Positions 23,233-39,239 of a DNA stretch of 64,000 nt are shown here, in pieces. This DNA is from Cynocephalus volans. Its lineage: Eukaryota > Chordata > Mammalia > Dermoptera > Cynocephalidae. The stretch lies in NCBI RefSeq assembly GCF_027409185.1, contig NC_084467.1:18342501-18406500 (forward strand), given 5' to 3'. The position numbers were made by a program, and so were the translations under genes. Every line of letters begins with the position of its first letter. The stretch's first letter is position 1. Below the pieces are notes generated by a model that saw nothing but the letters and a program-made list of their open reading frames with translations, made no database searches and was not told the origin of the DNA.

Positions 23233-23388
23233 AGCCGACCCTGTGGCTCACTCGGGAGAGTGCGGCACCAGTGCTGGGAGTGCAGCGGCCGCAGGTTCGG
23301 ATCCTACGTAGGGATGGCCAGTGCGCTCACTGGCTGAGCGCGGTGCGGCTGGTCACAAAAATGGCAAAAATAATAATAATAATAAAAT
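23233..23388 (+). mobile_element. Intermediate SINE dimer with target-site duplication
   Basis: AGCCGACCCTGTGGCTCACT at the head and CTGGCTGAGCGCGGTGCGGC late. AAAATAAACTAAGA flanks it exactly at 23219-23232 and 23389-23402. Confidence 0.92.
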
Positions 23389-23954
23389 AAAATAAACTAA
23401 GATGCTTTACAGGTCATCAGCCTGTGTAGCCCTCCTGATCCCATAAGTGTGTTTCTTCAACTCCCCATTGTCTCCCCTTGGGTACTGGTTGACAACACTA
23501 GGGATACACAAAGGCATCTTGATCTGCCCTGAAGAGAACGAACATGGGAAAGAGGCTTGGAAGTGAACTGTTTGTTTGGGCAAAGAATTCTAAAGTCCTG
23601 GACACCTGGAGTTTGTGATATAGGAGGGGGAAAGGTAAGCTCTGCATAGGCAGGTTTCCTTGGTCCCATGGGGAAAGGTGCAAGTGGAGGAGGGCCAAAT
23701 CAGAGCCCAAGGAGGCAACTCCATTGCCCTGGTCTAATGGCAGTGCTACCTGGGACAAAACCCCAACTTCAATAAAGGGTGGATATAACCAAACAAGAAT
23801 GAAGTTCAGAAAGCATCTTCTTGCCTCCCTTGCCTAAAAACCAAAGATTTAAGTTTTATGCCTCAAGAGCTATTGAGGCAGAGATTTAGAAAAGGAAACT
23901 GTGAGTAAAAATCCTATCAGAAAATGGGACTTAAAATTTGAGACTTTGGTTCCT

Positions 23955-24095
23955 TGGAAGACACTATTAAGAGAATGAAAAGATAGGTCAAAGAGTGGGA
24001 GAAATAGTTGTAAATTATTTATCTGATAAAGGACTCATATCCAAAATATACAAAGAGCTCTCAGAACTCAATAAAAATAACAAATGATCCAAAAC
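23955..24095 (+). mobile_element. L1 ORF2 fragment
   Basis: The DNA encodes text like SDKGLISKIYKELSELNKN, the conserved C-terminal region of L1 ORF2. Both ends are truncated. Confidence 0.75.
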
Positions 24096-24485
24096 TTTCA
24101 TTAGATTCTCAAAGGAATCTGGGTCCTCCCCCAAATGTTAACAACCATTGGTTTATGTACTTGGTTGGAGAATTCAGAGATTAACCAAATGCCAAACTGA
24201 GAACAGGGAGTTTATAATCCTGCCCAAGCTCTCTGTATTGGGGGCCTGCCTTGCAACACATTTCAAAGTTGCCATGGAAAAAGTCTATTCCTAGGTAACA
24301 GTGAATCATTGCTGTCTTTGGAGGGTTAAGTAGAGGAGCAGCCAGGGGCAGGTCTGTCTTTATTTCACCTGGAGGGGTCTTAGATGGATGACATCACCTC
24401 TGGGAGTCTTCTTCCTCTTGCATAAGTCCCCACCAGATATACCAATGACAGAATTTTAGGGTTTTTTTGGTTTTGTTTTTTTAAT

Positions 24486-24595
24486 GGGCTGGCCAGTTAG
24501 CTCAGTTGGCTAGATTGTGGTGTTATACCATCAAGGTCAAGGTTTCGGATCCCCAAACTGACCAGCTGCCAAAAAAAAAAGGAAAAGAAAAGAAA
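24486..24595 (+). mobile_element. tRNA-Ile-derived SINE monomer
   Basis: GGGCTGGCCAGTTAGCTCAG at the head, a 6-bp loss in the anticodon region (GTGTTATACCATCAAGG), and an A/G tail. Confidence 0.88.
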
Positions 24596-24674
24596 GTTTT
24601 TTTAGGACTAGCTTGGTATGGTGACAAATCAGAAATAAAGTTATCAGCCCTGCCGAATGGAATGAAGTTTATAC

Positions 24675-25300
24675 ATATTCTCCTCTTATTTATTCAGGAA
24701 ATATTTGTTGCTTGCCTACTCTAGGTCAAACATTTGCTAGGGTTGAAGATACAATCGGGAGCAAGACACAGTGACTTCTTCAGGGATATCAAAGTTTAAT
24801 GGAGGAGACAAGAAAGTAAGCAGGCTACTACAAAATTGAGATAAAGTGCTTTGATTGAGATAAGCCCAGGGAAAGCAGAAAAGAAACACCTGATCCAGTC
24901 TTGTGAGATCAGAAAAGGTTTCCTAGAACAAGTCCAGCTTGGGACCTGAAGGATGAGTAGGAGCTGGCCAGAAGAGTGGAGAGAAAGAGATGTAGCTTGG
25001 AGTGTTGCAAGTGCAGTGAAAGTGGAGAGAACCAGAGCTGGGGAGGGCAGCAGAGGCCAGATCGTGAATGAACTCCTCATAAGTTACATGGAAAGAGTTT
25101 CAATGCATGCTCCTAGCAATGGGAAGCATACAAGGGTTTTACACAGAAGAATGGCATGAAGGGATTTGCCTTTCACAAAGATCGTTCTAGCTGCAGAAAG
25201 AAAGAGTAGACTGAAGGGTATCAAAGTAGAAAAGAGTAGACTCATTAGGAGGTCATTTCAGTGAGTAAGATGTGGCTCAGTGATGGTCTGAATAATTGCT
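24675..25300 (-). mobile_element. L2 LINE 3' portion
   Basis: It starts with TATTTATTCAGGAAATATTT and runs through GGGACCTGAAGGATGAGTAG, ATGGCATGAAGGGATTTGCC and GTTCTAGCTGCAG, all on the L2 minus strand. Confidence 0.65.
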
Positions 25301-25445
25301 GCTAATATTTTGAGCTCCATTATCTCATTTACTCTTTGCAACTCTATGAAGTAGATATAATTAACCCCATTGGGGAATACAAGGAACAGCAAAGCTTAGT
25401 AATTGCCCAAAGTCACATGGTAAGTGGTGACAGTAGAGAGAAGTA
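25295..25445 (-). mobile_element. MIR SINE
   Basis: TATGAAGTAGATATAATTAA, AATTGCCCAAAGTCACATGG and AAGTGGTGACAG are a minus-strand MIR. Confidence 0.7.
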
Positions 25446-25646
25446 GATGGATTTAAGAAATATTTAGGAGGTGGAAAAGATATGACTGAATGGCTATTTA
25501 TACTATTAATATTCATTATTGATTTGGGGACGGTTACTAAAGAAGCAAGAGTTAAGAATGATAAGCAAGTTTCTAGCTTGGATAACTAGGCAATGACTGA
25601 GTTAGGAGAAACAGGTGGGGAGTGGTTGAAGAAAGTGGCAATTGGA

Positions 25647-25767
25647 GTCTATCCCCATACCACCCTGAATGTGCCTGATCTTGTCTGATCTCGGAAGTTA
25701 AGTAGGGTTGGGCCTGGTTAGTACTTAGCTGTGAGACTGCCTGGGAATACTGGGTGCTGTAGGCTTT
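25647..25767 (+). pseudogene. 5S rRNA-like pseudogene
   Basis: This 121-bp block is colinear with vertebrate 5S rRNA from GTCTA at the start to GTGCTGTAGGCTTT at the end. The internal promoter region GGAAGTTAAGTAGGG and GGCCTGGTTAGTACTT are recognisable. Many differences are C to T or G to A, as expected of CpG decay. The two strands of helix I no longer pair fully, so it is most likely a dead copy. Confidence 0.88.
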
Positions 25768-26442
25768 AAAGAAAAAAAGTAGCAAGTTGAGTTGGTTTGG
25801 GGTTTGATTTCAAGGTGCCTGGGTAATTTTCAAGTGGAGCTGTCCAGAAAGCAGTTGCGGGGGCTGGTGTGATTTTGGTGTCATCAGCCGCAATCTCTCC
25901 CAGTAGGAAAAATAAAATAAAACAAAACCACCTTTGAAGAAGCTGAAAATGATGCAAACTTTGAAAACAAAGCATTTAGGAAAACATGATACAATGGGAT
26001 TTCCCACAAAACCATTTTAGGTCATTACAGGGTAATTTTCTTCCATTAATTTTACTCAGTTATTTTCACTAATGATCTTACCAGTCTTTTCTATATTGAA
26101 ATTTCCTATAAATAAGCCTAAGTCTGCTACTCTCCCACAGACTTGGGTATCTAACAAACGCTTCCAAAGAGTTCATTTCTCCAAGGGCATAGGAACTCCT
26201 TTGGGAGCAATACTAACTTCTGAAGCACCGGGGAACCATTTGGCAAATTATCATTTCAGTGCACTTAGTGGTGTCCTAACAGCATAGAGATACAGGCTTA
26301 ACCTGCCTCTAACCTCCCAGAAAACAGTTCAGGCAGAAAGAAATTTGCTCAATAATAGTAATAATGGCAAAAGATTAACATATCAAATACCTTTAGAGAA
26401 GAGGCTCTTGAGCTACACTTCTCCAGGTTAATTAACATTTTC

Positions 26443-26602
26443 CTTGGGCCGGCCCATGGCTCACTTGGGAGAGTGCGGTGCTGATAACACCAAGGCCACG
26501 GGTTCGGATCCTATATAAGGATGGCCGGTTGGCTCAATGGCTGAGTGTGGTGCTGACAACACCAAGCCAAGGGTTAAGATCCCCTTACCGGTCATCTTTT
26601 GG
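26443..26602 (+). mobile_element. CYN-like SINE dimer
   Basis: GGGCCGGCCCATGGCTCACT at the head and CTTACCGGTCATCTTTTGGG at the end. No A tail follows, which is unusual for this family. Confidence 0.9.
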
Positions 26603-28388
26603 GGAGGGAGGGAAATTTTCCTTTAACTTTCCTTCCCAGCAATCAAAAATGCTGAACATGTTGAAAGGAGAAATAGAGGCTTAAGAAGTGTTTTGATAAA
26701 ACATTTTTTTCCCCTGAGTCTTGGCTATAGGGCTAATTCAAAAATTTCCTTCACATTTATAATTTTCCTCAATATAAAACACTTTACCCCCTTACCTCTG
26801 CCTATGATAGCTCTCCATTTAAAGAAAAGATTTCATAAGAGAAAATTACTTATAAGTAATTTGAAAATTGTGGTCACATCCTGGTGATACAAAATCCCTG
26901 CCTTGGGCAGACTGTGCAACTATATCACGAATAGAAAATCTTTCATTGTTTCTAAGAGGTATCTCTGTTCTGGGAACCCAATCCCAGTGCAGTAGAAATC
27001 GTTTTAGTATTCTTAATGTATGCCCCAAAATATCTCCTTAAAACAACAAAGCCTTTTTTTCCTTTTAGATTTTTTTCCCCTACTCCAAAGCTAATGAGTC
27101 ATTCATACCAAATATTTCCATGTTGCTTCTGCCACCAGCATAACCTTCATAGGAAACTGAACAGGTTTTTGCATCTTTCCTGATTATGGCAATATACAGA
27201 AGGCTCAAGACACCGTTCTCCCTAATATCCACAACATCTGTACAAAATATCTGTATATCTGTACAAAATGCATCAATGTAAGGACAATTGTGCCCAATTT
27301 TCATGAATCTGATAAAAAGTTGTTATATGAATTGGTGCTGGATTACTAAAATAATTCTCAGTTTTTTTGATTTTAAAAATTATACTTTTAATTATAGAAG
27401 ACTGTTAGAATAATACAATGTAGATAGACACTAGGATAACTGTGATCAATACCATAAGGAAAACTGCTCTACATACGTAATGGTTCATTCACTCTCTACA
27501 ACCATAGAAAACAGGCACAAAGTGTTCAGAGTATGTGCAGAAGCATCCAGGGACTTGGGAGCAGAAGGCATGCAAAAAGCATCAGCAAATAGAGCTGATG
27601 CATAACTTCTACATAAAGTTCAGCACAGCAGTGGGCAGCAATTGGCAGAAAAAGAGGAGACAGAACTGGTGTGGCCCTTGCCCTTTTAACTTCCCAGCTG
27701 GATTGTACGTGTATGGAGAGATGGCTGGGCACTTTAGAAGACTTTTCTCAAGCCTTTCACCTCTAAGAAGCCAAAAGCCGCAGCAAGAACAGGTTGGGTT
27801 GGGGCAAGAGCAGAGAAGGAAAAGGGGGTGAAATACAATTAGGTCATGGCCACTCCCAAGATGACACCTGTAGTGGCTCACAGAAGCAACAGGAAAATTT
27901 TGATATTCATTAAAGCCATCAGCAACACTGATACAGGAAAAGACATATTTGAGTTTAGTTACCAAGAACACATAAGTCACCTAACAAATTAAAATATGAA
28001 TATCCACAGTGTGCTAGGTTTTGTATAGAACAAAAAACATGCTCTCTGCCAGAGTTTGTATTTAAATAGGAGTGGCAACATGAAGAAACCCCCTCAGTGA
28101 AGTGGTTTTTCGTTGTGTTACTTTTGAAGTTGTGTCATTTGCAAGTGATGCAGTCCCACAGAGCTGTGGGTCACAATAACACATTCTAGTAAACTACCCA
28201 AGAGAGACCACTGGCTCCTTTAACACCAAGTCCCAAAGAACTATGGCAAAAGCATTTTTTAAATGTTACAACATTCACTATAAAGCACAGTAGAAATAAA
28301 CAGGGGCACTCTCAAAATACATTCCTTACTCCAGTCCCATCTCCTCAGTATCAATTCCTCCCACCCCGCATACTTGGATAAGCATCAC
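26603..28388. other. Intergenic sequence with no recognised feature
   Basis: Mostly unique AT-rich text. The frames at 27535-27980 on both strands have no recognisable protein. Confidence 0.5.
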
Positions 28389-28404
28389 ATCTGGGATATT
28401 TCTT

Positions 28405-28553
28405 TTTTTTTTTTTTTTTTTTGTCTTTTTCGTGACCGGCACTCAGCCAGTGAGTGCACCGGCCATTCCTATATAGGATCCGAACCCGCGGCAGCAGGAG
28501 CGTCGCCGCGCTCCCAGCGCCGCACTCTCCCGAGTGCGTCATGGGCTCGGCCC
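28405..28553 (-). mobile_element. GC-rich short-dimer SINE with target-site duplication
   Basis: ATCTGGGATATTTCTT flanks it exactly at 28389-28404 and 28554-28569. The reverse complement ends GTCACGAAAAAGAC and A. Confidence 0.94.
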
Positions 28554-29888
28554 ATCTGGGATATTTCTTAATTCCATTCCTGTTTGGGCTGAGATAAGGA
28601 GAACTGACACTATTGGGCTTAAATTGAGTCAACTCACATTTTAACTGCTTATATCTGTAGGCTAGGAGGATGGAAATACATTCCTATGTGGGTTTATTAA
28701 TTCCTTCTGACTAGGCCAAAGGGCTCTTCATTGCCATAGGAGATAATTCAGTCTGAGAACAGGACAATCAACCTGTCTGGTCATTATCTCCCACAACTGA
28801 TGTACACATACAAACAAGTGCTTAGTTCTGTACTAAGGCAGACCTTATTGGGAGATGCATACTATAGCACTAGTGTTCAATTTTTTCATGATTTTTTAAA
28901 AAGATTTCTCACATTGGAGTTATGTCTGTAGTTCTGTCACATGATCCATATCACCCAAGAACATGCTAATTCTGTGTGAATTCAGTTTCTGCTATTAGAA
29001 AAACCACAGGAATACACATATCACTGTACATACACATGCCCTTATGCAAGCTAAGATAAACACTAAGATGTGGCTCTTATCAAATCCTAGAGTTAGCAGT
29101 ACAGGGAGAATTGATCTTAAAGATTAGAGGGGAAACAACACAGAAATGACCTACATTCATTGGGAAGGGACTCCTTGCTTCCTTCCCTGAAGGGGTCAAT
29201 TCCACTTGTTCCTTATTCACCACCATCACTTATGGTCCTATCTTTCCTTGAAGATATTTTCCCTACAATGTTCCCTATTGCAATCCCCAAAGAAAATTCA
29301 TACATCTGATTAATGGCAATAACAACAGTGGGCATCTCTTGCTAAAGTCACACCATTGATGGGTCCTTGGTCCCCAAACCTGTGTCTCATTTTTCCTTTC
29401 AAACTGTATCTTCAGTTAGCTTTCACAAAGATGCAAACTTTAAACAAGTTAATTAGAAACAATAAGAAGAAGCAAAGTTATGATCATTGCCTTCATCATG
29501 CAGAATCTTGCTCTCAGATACAAAGGTATGAGCAACTCAAGGAAAGAGCCCTTTGGAGGGGAAGGTGTGTGCCCAACTACCATGGTGTGTAAATAGGTGT
29601 GGCAACTCAGGCTGAGTCTCTAGTTGCCTTCTTGCAAAGCAGCTGTGACTAGCCTATTAGAGTCCCCCAGCACAGTTCTTTGGGCCAGGATGGGAGAAAA
29701 AACTTTTAAAGATTTACTCCATTTCCAGCCCTGGGCATTTACCAGCATTTGTTCCCTGTTCTTCAGATTTCCAGTTACTTGTGGGGCTGATTTTGCGGAA
29801 ATAATCCTTTAATATTTAGTGAAGAAAAATCACTATCTTGGAGGAAGGGATAAAGTTCTCAATGCCGTGGGTCAGAATTTCAAATGGC

Positions 29889-29926
29889 AGGCCGGCCTGT
29901 GGCTCACTTGGTAGAGTGTGGTGCTG
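29889..29926 (+). mobile_element. 38-bp tailless SINE fragment with perfect duplication
   Basis: Only the first 38 bases of the dimer SINE are present (AGGCCGGCCTGTGGCTCACT to GTGGTGCTG), with no A tail. AGAATTTCAAATGGC flanks it exactly at 29874-29888 and 29927-29941. Confidence 0.88.
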
Positions 29927-30085
29927 AGAATTTCAAATGGCTTGTCTTCTTTGATGTTTTAAATTGTGGCCCACAACTAGGAAAGTCAGTACAGTAAAAG
30001 AAGCTCAGTCATGAGGGAGCTCACTGATAGCAAATAAAATTGTACCTTCAAATGAATCATTTCTCAGTCATCATAATTACAGGAC

Positions 30086-34719
<4,634 letters not shown>

Positions 34720-35599
34720 CGCGGGCACAAGGGTTCGCCTCCAGGGAGAAAGGGCAGGAAAAGCAGACAGCAGACAGCGCTGAAGGAGGCGAAAAGCTGG
34801 GCGTGAGGCACGGTACAACAGGCCCTGCCCACTCCCCAGGGCTGGAGTTCTGGCCGCAAGGCGGGCGGGGAGGTCCCTGAACCCGGGACGCGTCACTCCC
34901 CTCTCTGACCCCCGAGCCCCACCCGCCCTCTGTGTCTCCGCCACCACGGGGTGGAGGCAATGCTGGAATCTACTAGGACAGCCCCCTGGCTGGGCCCCTC
35001 AGGGGCGGGGGGGTCAGGCCGATGCTGTCTCGGGGAGGAGGCTCTCAGCCCAGCCCACATAACGCCTCTGCTCTTCCATGTCGAGGCTGGGTCCTTTCCG
35101 GCAGCTGCCTCGGCCAATCAGCGAGCAAAGCTCGGAGAACGCTCTGCCAATTAGATGCCGAGCCCTAGGCCCGCCTCCTGCAGCGTGGCCGAGCTCCTCC
35201 ATCGCGCCTGCGCTGCCCCCGTGGCTGCCGGGAATTTGTGTTCCACCCCGGCGTACAAAAGCCAGTGAGAGGCCAAGATCCGAGGAGGGAAAAGAACAAA
35301 AGGGCGGAGAAGGAAGCGCGTCCTCCGAGCCAGGGCGGAGTATCTCCCGCTTTCTGCTCTTGGAGACCATAGCCTGTTTAAGTCAGGGAGATTGCCCTGC
35401 TTTTCCTCACATCCCTAGAAGCTTCCTTTGAGTCAGACCTCATTATCCGCGATGTCGGTCCTAATTTAAGTGCTGGCCTGTGCTGAGCTCCGCTGGGATT
35501 AGCCCTCATCTGACAGCCCAGGCCAGAGAGAAAAGCGGCAGCCGCCCACTCCCCAGGGAAGACTCGGAGGCCGAGCGGAACTTTGAGCCCCGCCCACGC

Positions 35600-35618
35600 A
35601 CTACATCTCCCAGTAGCC
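35600..35618 (+). promoter_or_regulatory. ZNF143/THAP11-type motif 1
   Basis: ACTACATCTCCCAGTAGCC resembles the ACTACAAYTCCCAGMAKGC promoter element bound by ZNF143 and THAP11. The core ACTACA...TCCCAG is intact. Confidence 0.6.
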
Positions 35619-35646
35619 TCTGCGGCGTTCGCACCCTGCCACGCAG

Positions 35647-35665
35647 ACTACGACTCCCAGGAGGC
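35647..35665 (+). promoter_or_regulatory. ZNF143/THAP11-type motif 2
   Basis: ACTACGACTCCCAGGAGGC is a near-consensus copy of the same element. It is in the same orientation, 47 bp from the first copy start to start. Confidence 0.68.
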
Positions 35666-36059
35666 CCCGCGCCGCCCGTCCGCCTCGCGAGTGTGGACTG
35701 CGGCTGGGCCTGGCGGTGTCCCGTAGGGGTGTCCGACTGCGTCCTTCTAAAGAAAGCGCCCCTTGAGAGGCGGACTGAGCTGCGCTCAGCTGACGGGAAT
35801 CGAAAGCCCTGAGGGAAATCAGAAACGGGATGGGGGATCGGGTGCTTGAGGAGGAGATGGCCAAGTCTCAGGGCGGGGTCTGGCTGTCCTTTTCATTCCA
35901 GAGGGCTTGTCTGCTAATAGGGTTCCTGCAGGCCTACCGCGCCGAAGGGACCCTGGACCTCTCAGGGCCTGAGCCGGGCAGGACCTCGGGATGTTAGCTG
36001 TCCCTGTTCGGCTGAAGGTAGGAGGCCGAAAACCCGAGTTGGGAACGAACAGACATACC

Positions 36060-36350
36060 TCCTGACCGCAAATGATCCACTAGCTCACAGGCTCCAAGAT
36101 CCGAGAGGCTTTAAACTGATCCCAAAGCCGCAGACAGAGTCCTTTCAGACCTCTGACGTTCGGAAAGAGTCTAGAGATCACTGGCAGGTCCCGGAGATCT
36201 CAGACCTGCAGGTCGATCTCGAATCCGTAGACTTGAAGGCAAAATGAGATTGTAGACTGATCCCGAAGATTCTCAGATTCCGGAGACCTCAGACTCACAG
36301 GCAGCTCAGAAACCGCAGGCTCATAGGCAGATCCCTGAGACCACAGCAGC
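36060..36350. repeat. Degenerate GATCC/CAGAC-rich repeat-like sequence
   Basis: Variants of CTGATCCC, GAGATC, TCAGAC and CAGGC recur at irregular spacing downstream of the ZNF436 CpG island. It looks like an old minisatellite. Confidence 0.45.
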
Positions 36351-36506
36351 TGGCCAAGAAATACCACCAGCAGCTAAGCTGCATTCAGCTGGAGTTCCTC
36401 TGAACGGAAGGACTTGCAGCCTTCCCTTTCCCCAGCCAGGGTGAAGGAATTAGACAATGGAAGTCGAACACTAGGGAAAGCAGGCATTCTGCGTGGGGAA
36501 GAGCTT

Positions 36507-37009
36507 CTAGCTCACTGTAGCCTTGGAGAGGGAAGTGATGGAAAAAGAATATAGCAGCTTATTGGGGACTCCCACCCTCTTCAAGTTATAAATATCCCCA
36601 GAACCTTGGCTACGTGCCCGGAAGCCTGTTGTCTTTAACTGTACAGGAGACTTCTCTGCCTGGGCTGGGAAAGGGGCTTTTCTTTTGTTTTGCAGATACA
36701 TCCACCCACTAAGGGACTTGAATTTTTTTTTTTCAAGCATGACTTCAGGCCATGCTTTTATTAGTGAGTATCCTGTTCCCAGTGCCCAGTTATTTATGGT
36801 TAAATTACTCAAGTGTCTAAAAAGAAGAACTAGTAGGACCCTATTCAGCCATAATGCAGACTCTCTCACTCCTACTCCCCTTCCCAATCCCAGCTGTGGG
36901 CTAGGAATTCTTTAGATGCCACAAAATGGTACCATCCTACCCCACATAAAGTTGATTTGGGCACCACATAAAATGGAATCCTGGAGGATTCCCAAGAGGC
37001 AGTATCCGT
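36507..37009. other. Intergenic sequence with an unsupported open frame
   Basis: A 126-codon minus-strand frame (36887-36507) is open, but it resembles no protein I know. I see no splice or promoter support, so I do not call a gene. Confidence 0.5.
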
Positions 37010-37200
37010 AGCAGAAAGAATGTGGACATCAAGGTCAGGCGGACCTGGGTTGGAATCCAGGCTGGGTATCCTTTGGAAAGTCATTTAATCTCTCCATTTC
37101 CCTTTCTGTAAAATGGGGATAATAATACCTAAGGATGTGAGGACTAAGTGAGGTGACATAAAGCACTCTGCACAGAGTGAGCACTCTGTTATTAATCCTA
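37010..37200 (+). mobile_element. MIR SINE
   Basis: GGACCTGGGTTGGAATCCAG, ATTTCCCTTTCTGTAAAATG and GGGATAATAATACCTAAGGA are the plus-strand MIR core and 3' end. Confidence 0.8.
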
Positions 37201-37430
37201 CCTTTGGTGGCAGGGGAGATTTCTAGAAAGGCCTATGGGCATATTCAATTGCTCAGAAAATCTGGGAAATCAAAGTTACTCAATAGCTGTGAGGATCTGT
37301 GGGTGACCTTATCCTCATATTGTGTTTCTGCGGGAAATTCAGACAGAGCTGGAAGTTGGGCCAGTTTGGTGGTGGGTTCAAGTGAATGGTGTGTTGAGCC
37401 TAGTAGAGGAGAAGTCCTTGGGGCTGCCAG

Positions 37431-37481
37431 AAACCCAGCAAGATGAAGCCTCCCACCTCAAACCCAGCAAGTTGAAACCTC
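37431..37481. repeat. Two-copy tandem duplication, period 29 bp
   Basis: AAACCCAGCAAGATGAAGCC (37431 on) recurs as AAACCCAGCAAGTTGAAACC from 37460. Confidence 0.7.
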
Positions 37482-38424
37482 TGGGTCAGGGGTTAATAAC
37501 CAAACTCCTTGGAACAAGGACAAGGGGGACTGGTTCAGACTTTGGGCTGAGCAATTGCAGGTTTCTAACTGGGCCTGAGGTGAGATGAGGGCTTGAGGCT
37601 TGAGGCCCTCAGCCCTGCACAGCTCCCTTTTCATCCCTTCTCTGACAGACTGCTTTGTAAATTTTCTTAGGCCCTTTTCTCCCCTTGCTGTAGTGCTGTA
37701 AGCCCTTCTTTGTGCTCTCACTGTTTCTTTTATTCCTCAGGCCTGCCTGGGGGCAGGACAGCTCTCCAAGCCCGGTTGGCTGCTTGCCTTCTTCTGTAAG
37801 TACTCTTTTCTTTCTTCACCTGAGACCCTCCAAGAGGGTGGAGAAGAGAGGCTGAGAGCAGATGGAAAGCATGACTGCATTTATAGCCCCTGGGGGGAGT
37901 GGGGAAAAGGGGGAGGAAAGACAGTGGCTGATGGGCTTCCTGTTGCAGCCTTCAGCTGGACTCTGAGGGCTGGGGTCACTGGAGGAGGAAGTGGCTTCCT
38001 GCCCCATTGTTCAGGACTTCGGTGTTTCTCAGGAATACTTATTGTATGTGGGTTTTCAGTAATGAACTTGGAAGGTATTGTTTGTTCCCATCATTCAGCA
38101 AACAGTGAGCACCTTCTGTATGCAGAGGTAGCAGAACAGCCTATCACTAAGGAAAGGGCCCAGGAGAGCCATTTGGCCAGGGTCTCCAATTTAGGCTTTT
38201 GACATTACCTCCAAATGAGATTATACATTATATTGGAGCTACTGGTTAATTTGATCAAAGACCCTCTCTGTATATTCTAAAACTTGTGTCCTATTACCAG
38301 ACCACCGTGCCTGTGGAGCACTGCAAGTTAAAATCCTATAATTATCTTGTGAGCAGCACAATTATGTGGTAATTTTTTTGTATCAGAAGCATTAATTTGT
38401 TAGATATTTAAAAATGTGCCTTGA

Positions 38425-39037
38425 CATGCCACTCACTGCTGCCACGGGGCCCACCTGGGGTGCTGAGGCATGGATCCGAGACTGATCCCTCCTTCTGCAT
38501 CCAGGCAAGGAGCATGCCAAAAACACCACTTCCATGGGGGGGGGGGCCCACCACATCCACCACAATAGCCACGGCTGCCACAAAAGTGGCTAGACACCAC
38601 AATCGCTGTGTAGATGTCCTGCAAGCCACTCAAGTGCATTGACGCAAAGAGAGTAAACAACAGAGACCAAAGAAAAGAAGAGTTTGTCTCTCTCCACAAA
38701 GCCCATTCCAGAGTGACAGAAGAAGCATCTACTCTATGGTAATAGAGGGGGACCTGAACACACCTCTTCAGCACTGGACAGATCATCTAGGCAACAAATC
38801 AGTAGAGTAACCATTACTCTTTCAGACGGAGAGAAGAAATCTATGGTTATCAGAGGTGGAAGGGGGGAGGAAGACAGGGATGGGGAGAGATTGGAAAAGG
38901 GGCATAAAGAATAAGTAAGATTTGTAATCATGTATATGCAAATAATATTGATTTGATCAACATACGTCAGTGTTGAACCCCCAAAATATGTATAATCAAT
39001 TAAAAAAATTAAAAATAAATAAATTGTAAAAAAAATT
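38425..39037 (+). mobile_element. Short, apparently internally deleted L1 with target-site duplication
   Basis: This is a 613-bp insert. AAAATGTGCCTTGA at 38411-38424 recurs with one change at 39038-39051. Inside, a stretch near 38765-38800 encodes DRSSRQQI, as in L1 ORF2. It is soon followed by a G/A-rich 3' UTR-like tract and an AATAAATAAATT tail. The first 270 bp are not ORF2 and may be the L1 5' UTR; that is inference. Confidence 0.65.
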
Positions 39038-39051
39038 AAAATGTTCCTTGA

Positions 39052-39152
39052 GAGCTGGCTGGTTAGTTTATTTGGTTAGAATGTGGTGCTGATAACACCA
39101 GGGTCCAGGGTTCAATCCCTGTACTGGCCAGTGAAAATAAATAAATAAATAA
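39052..39152 (+). mobile_element. tRNA-Ile-derived SINE monomer
   Basis: GAGCTGGCTGGTTAGTTTAT at the head, GGTTCAATCCCTGTACTGGC near the end, tail (AAAT)n. It directly abuts the L1 copy. Confidence 0.88.
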
Positions 39153-39239
39153 AAATACACCTCAATGTTTATAATCCTATTTGTCATCTTTTTCAAATAG
39201 ACTGGGAACCTTAAAAAATTGAAGTCTGCTCATTACTGC

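Noticed and set aside
35078-35812. Plus-strand frames of 117 and 110 codons upstream of ZNF436 as a protein gene
   Set aside because: A divergent transcript is plausible from human synteny, but I cannot recognise either protein and composition alone explains the frames.
36507-36887. 126-codon minus-strand frame
   Set aside because: No family, no splice sites, no promoter. It may be chance in moderately GC-rich sequence.
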